The translations under genes were made by a program, and so were the position numbers. Positions 30,322-37,852 of a stretch of 40,927 bases of DNA are shown here, in pieces (position 1 is the first letter of the stretch; every line of letters begins with the position of its first letter). Source of the DNA: a bacterium (GTDB lineage: Bacteria; Chloroflexota; Chloroflexia; Chloroflexales; Kallotenuaceae); contig JADDQF010000056.1 of assembly GCA_016781505.1 (NCBI GenBank), positions 1 to 40,927 on the forward strand. Direction: 5' to 3'. The notes below the pieces were generated by a model. The model saw nothing but the letters and a program-made list of their open reading frames with translations, was not told the DNA's origin and searched no databases.

Positions 30322-31482
30322 ATGACACCTGATTTGAGCGGCCCCGAAGCCGTGCTTCGCGCAGCAATTCCCGATGTTGCTCCCGCGGCGCAGCTGGTGG
30401 TGCGCTGGCGTGGGCGACAAATTCACGCTGGCGCGTACGGCTGGCTTGATCCGCTGACCTACCAGCAGCCCACGCAGCCCGATACACTGTTTGATCTGGC
30501 ATCGATCACGAAACTCTTTGTTGTCACGACTTTTATGACGCTGGTTGAAGCTGGGCAGGTGGCGATCGATCAGCCGGTGGCGGAGGTGCTGCCGGAATTC
30601 ACCGGACGACGGAAGATTGCACCTTATGAAGATCCGCTAAAGCCCGGAACGTTTGTGCAGCTCGTAACGGACGCGGACGATGTGGATGTAGGCCTAATCA
30701 GCTTTCAACAGATTCTGACGCATACCTCCGGCTTGCCGGCCTGGCGGCCGTTGTTTCGGCAAGGCAACCGCGACGCGGCACGGTCCATGGCGCTCGGCAC
30801 TGCCTGGGCCTATCAGCCGGGAACACGCATCGTCTACAGTGATATCGGCTTGATTACACTAGGCGTCGCGATCGAGCGCCTAACCGGACAAACGCTAGAT
30901 GTGGCCGTAGCCGAACGAGTGACGGCGCCGGCTGGCCTGGTGCATACGCGTTACCTGCCGATCGGCGGTGCCGATGGGCCGGCTCCACAGCTTGTTGCAC
31001 CAACTGAGGAGTGTGCCTGGCGCTGCCGGCGCGTGGTCGGCGAGGTGCATGACGAAAACGCTGCTGCACTAGGCGGCGTTGCCGGACATGCCGGTCTATT
31101 CAGCACCGCGTCTGATGTTGCTGCCTTCGGCCAACTGTTGCTCGACGGAGGCCCGCCGGTGTTACAGCCCGCCACAGTGGCTGAAATGACGCGGGTGCAT
31201 GCTGAATGGGAAGGTACACGACGGGGCCAAGGCTTTGCGCTATGGTCGCCTGATCCCGAGGCGAGTAGTTACCCGTTTAGTCGTCGCACCTTTGGTCACA
31301 CTGGCTTCACCGGTACCTCGCTGTGGGTTGACCCCGATCGTCAGCTTGTGGTTGCGTTACTAACGGACGATGTTTACTACGGTCGAGCAAACCGGGGCAT
31401 CGCGCGGCTGCGGCTGGAAGTTCACCGGGCGATTGTTGAAACGATTGATGCGCTGCCAGATTCATGGGTGAAAACATGCTGA
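30322..31482 (+). CDS. Beta-lactamase-family serine hydrolase, AmiE/YbbE-like
   Basis: A 386-residue protein. ATG 30322 follows AGAGGTG. Active-site motifs: SITK (S61, K64), Y172-S-D174 in place of YxN, and H326-T-G328 in place of KTG. The segment VHDENAAALGGVAGHAGLF (about 242-260) is characteristic of the Bacillus AmiE (YbbE) branch, an N-acetylmuramoyl-L-alanine amidase of muropeptide rescue, and also found in related esterases. No signal peptide is seen, so it would be cytosolic. It is the only intact gene of what looks like a NagZ-NamZ-AmiE cluster; the upstream partners are pseudogenes. An inverted repeat marks its promoter. Esterase or other D-amino-acid amidase activity remains possible. 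Confidence 0.88.
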   Translation: MTPDLSGPEAVLRAAIPDVAPAAQLVVRWRGRQIHAGAYGWLDPLTYQQPTQPDTLFDLASITKLFVVTTFMTLVEAGQVAIDQPVAEVLPEFTGRRKIAPYEDPLKPGTFVQLVTDADDVDVGLISFQQILTHTSGLPAWRPLFRQGNRDAARSMALGTAWAYQPGTRIVYSDIGLITLGVAIERLTGQTLDVAVAERVTAPAGLVHTRYLPIGGADGPAPQLVAPTEECAWRCRRVVGEVHDENAAALGGVAGHAGLFSTASDVAAFGQLLLDGGPPVLQPATVAEMTRVHAEWEGTRRGQGFALWSPDPEASSYPFSRRTFGHTGFTGTSLWVDPDRQLVVALLTDDVYYGRANRGIARLRLEVHRAIVETIDALPDSWVKTC

Positions 31483-31516
31483 CGATGGCGATATACTCCT
31501 GAACATATGTCTAATA

Positions 31517-32616
31517 CCGTTTTGCTATGGTGATAGGGCATTAACCGCATTCATGAAATACGGATAGGCGGTCAGGGAGTGGAGGGTGGGCGCATCATAC
31601 GCTTCGACCAACCGCACGATGTGGTCTTGGAGTGCTGGGAGCGATGGGTAGCGCTCCCAGGCGAGGTCGGTTTTGAGGTCCTCCCACACCCGTTCACTGG
31701 GGTTGACCTCGGGCGCATACGCGGGCTGAAAGAGCAGCACGACGTTCGACGGCATAACCAGGGTCTGCGCCCGATGCGCCCGGCTGTTGTCCAACAGTAG
31801 CACATTCAACGTGTCCGGTCGCGCTTCGGCCAAGGCGTTCAGAAAGAGCTGCATGTACTCAGCGTTCAGCATCGGCAGCACGTAAAAGAAGGCATCACCT
31901 GTTGCTGGCGCCACTGCTCCATACAGCCAGAAATTCTGGTAGCCGTACTGGCAGATGCCCCGCGGCTTGACCCCACAGCTCGTAATGCGCCGCCGCTGAA
32001 TGGTGCGCAACCCAAAGCGGCTTTGGTCGAACGCCCACACCACGACCGGACGCGGCTCGTCAGGCGCTACGGCCGCCTGGACTAAGGCAGGAAACTCGGC
32101 TTGAAACTGCGCCACGGCCTGGTCGTTTTTTTCATGCTGTGGCCGTGGCACTTTCAATTTTGCGCGGAGTTTGCGCCGGACGAGCTTATACACGGCATGG
32201 TAGCCCATTGGCACACCCAACGTGTCGGCGATCCACTGCTGCACGGCGCCATAGGAGGCAAAGCCCTCCGGACGATCAAGTGCGGCGTGCAACTGCGCCA
32301 GTTGGGCAGGGGAAGGCGGGCGCTCGCCCTGGTGGGACGTAGATCGAAGAGTGCGGGGAGTCCTCCCTGCGCATTGGTGTGCAACCAGCGGCCAATGGTG
32401 CCGCGACTGACGCCAAGTAAGGCCGCGACCGTAATCCGGGAGCGGGCCTGACCACTGGCGAGCAAATACAGGGCATGGAGGCGCTGCTGTTTGTCGGGCT
32501 GACGCTCGCGATGAAGGAGTTGCTTCAGCTCCTCAGCGGATTCGTGGATCGGCGGAACGGCGTTATTCATGCTGGAGAGCGTACCATACTAATGGTCTAC
32601 CCGAAAGGCAAAACGG
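31517..32616 (-). mobile_element. Complete IS630-family insertion sequence (about 1.1 kb)
   Basis: The ends CCGTTTTGC (31517-31525) and GCAAAACGG (32608-32616) are perfect inverted repeats, each flanked by TA (31515-31516 and 32617-32618), the target duplication expected for IS630/Tc1-mariner elements. The interior is filled by a transposase in two frames on the minus strand. It lies 34 bp past the AmiE-like gene and at the 3' end of a 50-residue ORF, whose last codons it supplies. The exact outer boundary could be 1-3 bp wider because similarity of the ends continues weakly. Confidence 0.9.
31525..32570 (-). CDS. IS630-family DDE transposase in two overlapping frames
   Basis: The upstream frame (ATG 32570) encodes the helix-turn-helix half (LLGVSRGTIGRWLHTNAQGG); the downstream frame (to TAG 31525-31527) encodes the catalytic half with the DDE triad in VVWAFDQSRFG, VLLLDNSRAH and NPSERVWEDLK. 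The frames join near 32334-32337 at a CCC run, where a -1 shift or one missing C links LFDLRP to HQGERPPSPAQLAQL. Some IS630 elements use programmed frameshifting to join two ORFs; no canonical A6G slippery site is present here, so a simple mutation is equally possible. Total length would be about 347 residues, normal for the family. Confidence 0.9.
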
Positions 32617-32749
32617 TATAACTTGATCCCGCGCGCTTAGGGGGACGTTCCAGTTCCTCGCCGGGATCGTCGTCGTAGTACAGAGGGGTACGGCGTACGA
32701 TACGCATGCCGAGCGCTGGATGATGACGTGCAAACACACGCTGGCCCAT
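32597..32749 (-). CDS. 50-residue small protein whose C-terminus is altered by the IS
   Basis: ATG 32749 is preceded by AGGAGGGC with ideal spacing. The product (MGQRVFARHHPALGMRIVRR, then TPLYYDDDPGEELERPP and a short tail) is charged and soluble. Codons beyond 32617 lie inside the insertion sequence, so the last about six residues and the stop are supplied by the IS. The family is unknown to me. The strong ribosome site is the main support. It stands divergent from nothing and downstream of cutC by 90 bp on the same strand. Confidence 0.5.
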   Translation of the reverse strand: MGQRVFARHHPALGMRIVRRTPLYYDDDPGEELERPPKRAGSSYTVLPFG

Positions 32750-32839
32750 AGTTGCCCTCCTGTTCCACCCAGAACGGTCGGTGTAAGATGGCAGATAGTA
32801 TCCCAAGACCAGATCTCGTACCAGCGCGGGGTGGTGAAG

Positions 32840-33583
32840 CTATGGGCTCGCGCTGTTTACCGCACCGACAAACGCCTGGACCGACTGAACTGTTGTCTTT
32901 CCAGCTTGTTGCGCTCCCGAGTACGCGTGCAGCGCCACCTTGCTTACGTCCAATGGCACCTTTGCGAGGATAGCGGCAATATTCGCCCCATTCACCCCAC
33001 CGCCGATCACTACTTCGATCTGTCCGTTCGCATAGCGAATCACATTCGCCAATCGGTCAACACCATCAAGCGCCGTTCCCGGGTGCCCCCACGGAATGCC
33101 GCTGGTGAGGACCCGATCGACGCCAAGCCGTATGAGGATATCGAGCGCCTCAAAGGGATCCGGCGTCGCGTCAAAGGCCCGATGGAATGTGGTCCGGAGT
33201 CCACGAGCAGCACTTTCTGCTATCAGCCGTTGGACGACTGACGTTGCGACACGCTGATCATCTGGTCGCAACACGCCAAATACAACGCCATCGGCACGGC
33301 ACTCCGCCGCAATCGTGATCTGCCGCAGCATGATTTCCACCTCTCGCTGCGAATACGCGAAATCTCCTCCACGCGGCCGCACCATGACCATCAGCCCTGG
33401 CCGGTCCGGGAAAGCCGTGCGAGCTTCAACGATATGCTGGCGGGCAGGAGTCAATCCCCCGAGATGCAAGGCACGACAGAGCTCAATAGTAGCGGTGCCC
33501 CCTATATATGCTGAGTGGACGATCTCATGTACCGGTTGGCTATCCTCGGTGTTGACACAGACCTCGATATCGACTCGCGCCAT
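32840..33583 (-). CDS. cutC: CutC-family protein
   Basis: A 247-residue TIM-barrel protein. It has the family features IEVCVNTEDS, ELCRALHLGGLTPA, MVMVRPRGGDFAYS, DGVVFGVL, TFHRAFD, VDRVLTSG and VVIGGGVNGANI, with the C-terminal HAYSG. ATG 33583 is used because the barrel starts at RVDIEV; AGGAGA is 11 nt upstream. CutC was named for copper homeostasis in E. coli, but a direct copper role is doubtful for many homologues. Length is typical. It is divergent from the M81 gene, with 114 bp between them. Confidence 0.92.
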   Translation of the reverse strand: MARVDIEVCVNTEDSQPVHEIVHSAYIGGTATIELCRALHLGGLTPARQHIVEARTAFPDRPGLMVMVRPRGGDFAYSQREVEIMLRQITIAAECRADGVVFGVLRPDDQRVATSVVQRLIAESAARGLRTTFHRAFDATPDPFEALDILIRLGVDRVLTSGIPWGHPGTALDGVDRLANVIRYANGQIEVVIGGGVNGANIAAILAKVPLDVSKVALHAYSGAQQAGKTTVQSVQAFVGAVNSASP

Positions 33584-33639
33584 AAAGCAACATCTCCTTC
33601 TCAAGCCAGTGTCGATTATGGTACAGCATTGGAATAGCG

Positions 33640-33645
33640 TATAAT
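33640..33645 (+). promoter_or_regulatory. -10 box for the M81 peptidase gene
   Basis: Perfect TATAAT 53 bp before ATG 33698, in the divergent cutC/M81 spacer. The -35 is weak. Confidence 0.45.
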
Positions 33646-33697
33646 CAACGATGCTCCGTCGTTAATACTACCGGTAGACATAAAGGGAAGCACCCGT

Positions 33698-35188
33698 ATG
33701 CACGTAGGGATAGGCTTGCCGAAACACTACAGAGTTGGAATTGGCGGCATCGCCATTGAGAGTAGTACCTTCTCGCCGTTGCCGAGCGGCAAGGACGACT
33801 TCACCGTCTTGCGGGGCGAAGAGATGATCACGCGGTACCCTTTCATGCCTGGCTGGAGCTTCCGTGGCCGCACCGACATCGATTGGCTTCCGTGTTTGCA
33901 CGCCAGATCGATTCCTGGAGGCCCGGTTCTTTCGGAGACTTACGTCGAGATGAAGCAGGAGTTACTTGGCCGTATTCGTGCCGCCTTGCCGCTCGATGGC
34001 TTTTATCTCGATATTCACGGGGCGATGAATGTCCTGGGCATGGACGACGCCGAAGGCGATTTGGCCGTGGCCATTCGTGAGCTCGTTGGATCGGATTGTT
34101 TGATCTCGGCTGGGATGGATCTGCACGGCAATGTATCGGCCCGGCTGGTCGAATCTGTCGACATGTTCACTGCCTATCGGCTCGCGCCCCACGACGATGT
34201 GCTCGAGACGCGTGAGCGAGCCTGTGCCAACCTCATGCGGTGCCTGGACGAGCAGCTCCGGCCTATCCGTGCGTGGATGCGTATCCCGGTTATTTTACCG
34301 GGCGAACGTACCAGTACACTTGTCGAGCCTGGCAAGAGTGTGTATGCCAGCCTCCGGGAATCCGATGTGGTACCTGGGATCATCGACGCGTCCCTATGGG
34401 TTGGGTATGTGTGGGCCGATGAGCCGCGCAGCGGAGCCACAGTCGTGGTAACCGGCACCGACGCGACCAATGTACAGCGCGAGGCCGAGAAGATTGCCCG
34501 GCGTTACTGGGACACGCGCAAAGATTTTAATTTTGTGGCGCCTGCGGGCAGCGCGGACTGGTGTATCGAGCAAGCGATCGCCTTCCCGGACAATGCAGTA
34601 ATCATCAGCGACTCAGGAGACAACCCGACAGCCGGCGGCGTTGGTGATGTGCCCTATTTGATCGGCCGGTTGTTGGCTCAGCCCGCAATTGCCCGGGGCG
34701 AGATCAGCGCGATTTACGCCAGTATTCCCGACCCAGCGGCCGTAGCCGCATGCTTCGCAGCTGGCATCGGCCGCGATGTCGAAGTCTCGATCGGCGGTAA
34801 GCTCGATCCCGTACATGCCGAACCACTGGCGGTTACCGGCACAATCAAAACCCTGTTCCCAGACGATCCCGTGGGTGGCAATATCGCCGTGCTATGCGTC
34901 GCCGGTCTGCATATCATCCTTACCAGTCGGCGTAAGCCCTATCACTTCATCAAAGACTTCACAAACCTTGGGCTTGACCTTGCGGAGCATAAGATTACTT
35001 CCGTAAAGATCGGATACCTCGAGCCGGAGCTGCGCCACGCCGCGCGGCATGCCTTGCTCGCGCTCACTCCGGGAGCTGTAAATCAAGACATTCCAGCGCT
35101 CCATTACGAGCGCGTGGTTCGTCCCGTCTACCCGCTCGATCCGGATTTCGACGCGCCCGATCTGCGCGCCCGGTTATTTGGAAGCTAA
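33698..35188 (+). CDS. M81 family metallopeptidase (MlrC-like)
   Basis: A 496-residue protein of the M81 (microcystinase C, MlrC) family. The opening VGIGGIAIESSTFSPLPS is the family start. Predicted zinc ligands lie in FYLDIHGAM (D105, H107) and SAGMDLHGN (D141, H143); the C-terminal half has SDSGDNPTAGG, a signature of the family. MlrC cleaves the linear tetrapeptide from microcystin degradation, but most M81 members act on unknown small substrates and many sit beside Opp/Dpp-type ABC transporters, as here. No signal peptide is seen, so it is cytosolic. With the two dehydrogenases that follow and the opposing ABC operon it probably belongs to a catabolic block for a peptidic or amide-linked compound. 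Confidence 0.92.
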   Translation: MHVGIGLPKHYRVGIGGIAIESSTFSPLPSGKDDFTVLRGEEMITRYPFMPGWSFRGRTDIDWLPCLHARSIPGGPVLSETYVEMKQELLGRIRAALPLDGFYLDIHGAMNVLGMDDAEGDLAVAIRELVGSDCLISAGMDLHGNVSARLVESVDMFTAYRLAPHDDVLETRERACANLMRCLDEQLRPIRAWMRIPVILPGERTSTLVEPGKSVYASLRESDVVPGIIDASLWVGYVWADEPRSGATVVVTGTDATNVQREAEKIARRYWDTRKDFNFVAPAGSADWCIEQAIAFPDNAVIISDSGDNPTAGGVGDVPYLIGRLLAQPAIARGEISAIYASIPDPAAVAACFAAGIGRDVEVSIGGKLDPVHAEPLAVTGTIKTLFPDDPVGGNIAVLCVAGLHIILTSRRKPYHFIKDFTNLGLDLAEHKITSVKIGYLEPELRHAARHALLALTPGAVNQDIPALHYERVVRPVYPLDPDFDAPDLRARLFGS

Positions 35189-35495
35189 GCGTTCGCTCAG
35201 CAGTCTTCGCGCTCAACTGGATCAGTGATAGTGGCGTGCGGCATATGATCGCTGTCGTGCTGATTGTACTAGGTCTGAGCTTGGTCGCCGGCATCAGATT
35301 GCTCTGGTAGGCTTTCTTCCGCAGTGCAATCGTTGAGGTTGCATACGGTGATAAGCTACCCGTGGCACCATCCCGCACACGATCGAGGTGGCTGATATCA
35401 GCGCTCGACGGAAGGCAGAAGACACAGCGTAGCGGCTGAGCGTTGCGTCGTAGCTATGATATGCCTCCATGGACTTCGACCAAAGGAGTTTCGGC
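35189..35495. other. Intergenic region with a 21-codon hydrophobic ORF
   Basis: 307 bp between the M81 gene and the third dehydrogenase. ATG 35245 to TAG 35308-35310 encodes 21 residues, nearly all hydrophobic (IAVVLIVLGLSLVAGIRLLW), a single membrane helix; the frame continues open after the stop for about 40 codons (AFFRSAIVEVAYGDKL...). No good ribosome site precedes it. It may be the stump of a membrane protein or a very small membrane peptide. Nothing else is seen. Confidence 0.3.
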
Positions 35496-36536
35496 ATGAC
35501 CACTTCCCCGATTCGCGTCGGTATTATCGGACTTGACCACTGGTACTGGGCATTCTCGTTCGCCCAGGCAACGGTCTCCAGCAGCCGAGCTGAGATCGTC
35601 GCGATTGCGGATAGCGATTTCGGACGCGCGCAGGAGGCGGCGAAGCGCTTCGGTGTCGAACGAGTTACGGCAGATCCGCGCGAGTTGATCGAGGACCAGG
35701 ATATCGATGTCATCGCCAGCTTCGTCAGTATCGATCAGAATCCGAGCATCTGCATCGCTGCAGCCGAGCGCGGCAAGCATCTCTTCTCCGTCAAACCGAT
35801 GGCCCGGACGCTTGACGAGGCAACTCGGATCCTCGACGCCGTTCGCCGCGCTGGCGTTATCTTCCTACCTGCCGAGTCTACGAGCCGGGATGCGGCGCAG
35901 CCCCAGCAGATCAAGCGTTGGATTGCAGAAGGGAAGCTGGGGCGGATCATTACGGCGACCTACAGTCAGCATGCGGGCCTTCCTCAGCGCTGGCCTGGCG
36001 AATCTGATTCGGGCTGGTTTATCGACCCTGAGCGAGCACCTGGAGGTGGCTGGATCGACCATGCGATTTACCACATCGATATGCTGCGTTGGCTGCTAGA
36101 TGACGCAGTCCAGTCCGTCAGCGGTCGAACTGAGCAGTTGAAATATCCCGAGCTGGGCATGGAGGATTATGGCACTGCGACGATTCAGTTCAAGAGTGGA
36201 GTTATCGCCACGATCGAAGTGACGTGGGTAGCTCCGCCGCAGGGTGGGCGTACAAGCTGGACGATTATTGGCACTGAGGGCGCCGTAGCCTTCGATAGCA
36301 TGGCCGGTCGCTTTTCGGTCGTCGGCGACTTTCCCCCGTTCAACGGCTGGGTGCAGACGAACCCACGTGGCACGTTTAGCGAGGGACTCGACGCGCTCGT
36401 CTCGGCGATCCAGGGTGAGACAACTCCGATCGCGACAGCGGAAGATGCCTGGCACAACCTTGCGGTTTGTCTGGCCTTCTATGATGCAGCCAGCGCAGGC
36501 GCTGCCCGGAGCCCTGCCGCTCTACCGTCAGCATAG
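35496..36536 (+). CDS. Gfo/Idh/MocA family oxidoreductase (3)
   Basis: A 346-residue protein. ATG 35496 has AAAGGAG at 35482-35488, preferred to an ATG at 35469. The N-terminus VGIIGLDHWYW lacks the usual GxGxxG pattern after the second glycine, and the family EKP reads SVKP, keeping Lys and Pro but not Glu. The catalytic-type segment GGGWIDHAIYHIDMLRW keeps D and H. The variant motifs place it in a different branch from the other three, so cofactor or substrate may differ. It starts about 300 bp after the M81 gene and 96 bp before the fourth dehydrogenase, all on the plus strand, and is likely part of one catabolic unit. Confidence 0.9.
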   Translation: MTTSPIRVGIIGLDHWYWAFSFAQATVSSSRAEIVAIADSDFGRAQEAAKRFGVERVTADPRELIEDQDIDVIASFVSIDQNPSICIAAAERGKHLFSVKPMARTLDEATRILDAVRRAGVIFLPAESTSRDAAQPQQIKRWIAEGKLGRIITATYSQHAGLPQRWPGESDSGWFIDPERAPGGGWIDHAIYHIDMLRWLLDDAVQSVSGRTEQLKYPELGMEDYGTATIQFKSGVIATIEVTWVAPPQGGRTSWTIIGTEGAVAFDSMAGRFSVVGDFPPFNGWVQTNPRGTFSEGLDALVSAIQGETTPIATAEDAWHNLAVCLAFYDAASAGAARSPAALPSA

Positions 36537-36632
36537 CCCTGCCGCTAGCAAACACCTTGCTGCCCTGAATGCAGTTGTACACACCATCTCAGACGCTGTG
36601 TTTGGCACCTATATCGACAAGGATGAATCACA

Positions 36633-37751
36633 ATGGATCACCGACCGATCAAACTAGGCGTTTTAGGCTGCGGTATGATCGCAACGTACTCATACGGCGT
36701 CATCCCCAACCTTCGCTATATCCCGGAAAAAGTCGAACTGGTTGCCGTTGCCGATCCTGTCTTCGAGCGTGCGCTGGAAGCCCAGCGCGCCTTTAACATA
36801 CCGTCTGCCTACGCAAGCTTGACAGAGATGCTCGCGGATGCAGATATCGACGCCGTTGCAAATCTGACACCAATCCCGATGCATGGCGAGACATCACTTC
36901 AGATCCTGCAGGCCGGCAAGCATCTTGTGTCCGAAAAGCCGATCGCGACCTCGATGGAGGAGGCCAATCTGCTGATCGAAACCGCGGCAACGCGCCACCT
37001 GACCTTCGTGTGTGCGCCGCCTGATATGCTGTCGCCTTTCTACAGCGAAGCTCGCCGCATGATCGGTGAAGGTGCTATCGGGCGCGTTGCATTCGCGCGC
37101 GTCCGGAGCTCGCACGGGGGGCCTGCTTCCGGCGCCTGGCCCAACGATCCGAGCTGGTTCTACCAAAAGGGCTCCGGTCCGCTCTTCGATATGGGCGTCT
37201 ACGGCATCCATGAGATCACCGGTATGCTGGGGCCGGCACAGCGGGTGGTTGCGTTCTCGGGCATTACCGAGCCGACGCGAACCGTCCGTGGAGGACCGTA
37301 CAAAGGCAAGCAGATCGCAGTCTCTGCCGACGATAACACGCTCTTCATGCTTGATTTTGGTCAGTCGACCTTCGCGGTAATAGACGGCACGTTTAACGTG
37401 AACGCCGCAAAGAGCCCAAAAGTCGAAGTCTTCGGGCGCGCCGGGACGCTCAATATCGCCGATTACCGCTCGATCCGCGCTGGAGCGCCGCCGATCGAGG
37501 TCTACCGCGTCGACGCCGTCCCGGGCATCGGCGGCTGGATCACGCTCGATGCGCAGCGCCTGCTTCAAGAAGAGGAGCGCCAGGTGCGGCTCCAGCGCGC
37601 GATCCTCGTCGATCACCTGGTTGACTGCATCTGGCACAAGAGCAGGCCCGTACTCAGCGCAGAGCATGCGCGCCATGCGCTTGAGATCATGCTGATGGCC
37701 ATGGAGTCGGCGCGCACCGGACGTGCGATCGACTTGACGACCAGCTTCTAA
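36633..37751 (+). CDS. Gfo/Idh/MocA family oxidoreductase (4)
   Basis: A 372-residue dehydrogenase with a canonical GVLGCGMIA nucleotide loop, VSEKPIATSMEEA (EKP motif, about 100) and the catalytic-type GPLFDMGVYGIHEITGMLG with D and H. The C-terminal beta-sheet domain is standard. AAGGA about 10 nt before ATG 36633 is the likely ribosome site. Members of this type oxidise sugars, inositols or unsaturated uronates with NAD(P). It ends 101 bp before the convergent solute-binding-protein gene, with a GC-rich hairpin between the two stops. Confidence 0.93.
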   Translation: MDHRPIKLGVLGCGMIATYSYGVIPNLRYIPEKVELVAVADPVFERALEAQRAFNIPSAYASLTEMLADADIDAVANLTPIPMHGETSLQILQAGKHLVSEKPIATSMEEANLLIETAATRHLTFVCAPPDMLSPFYSEARRMIGEGAIGRVAFARVRSSHGGPASGAWPNDPSWFYQKGSGPLFDMGVYGIHEITGMLGPAQRVVAFSGITEPTRTVRGGPYKGKQIAVSADDNTLFMLDFGQSTFAVIDGTFNVNAAKSPKVEVFGRAGTLNIADYRSIRAGAPPIEVYRVDAVPGIGGWITLDAQRLLQEEERQVRLQRAILVDHLVDCIWHKSRPVLSAEHARHALEIMLMAMESARTGRAIDLTTSF

Positions 37752-37801
37752 ACAGGGGGCAGCTTAGCGCTGGCTCGGATGCCGGACGGCCCGGACAACA
37801 A

Positions 37802-37838
37802 GCGGGGGCGGCAAGCCTTCAAGGCTCGCCGCCCCCGC
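37802..37838. terminator. GC-rich hairpin between convergent genes
   Basis: GCGGGGGCGGC (37802-37812) is perfectly complementary to GCCGCCCCCGC (37828-37838), with inner pairs in the 15-nt loop. On the minus strand it is followed by TTGTTGT, fitting a terminator for the solute-binding-protein gene; it may also stop the convergent plus-strand dehydrogenase transcript. Confidence 0.75.
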
Positions 37839-37852
37839 GCTTCGGGGCTGTC

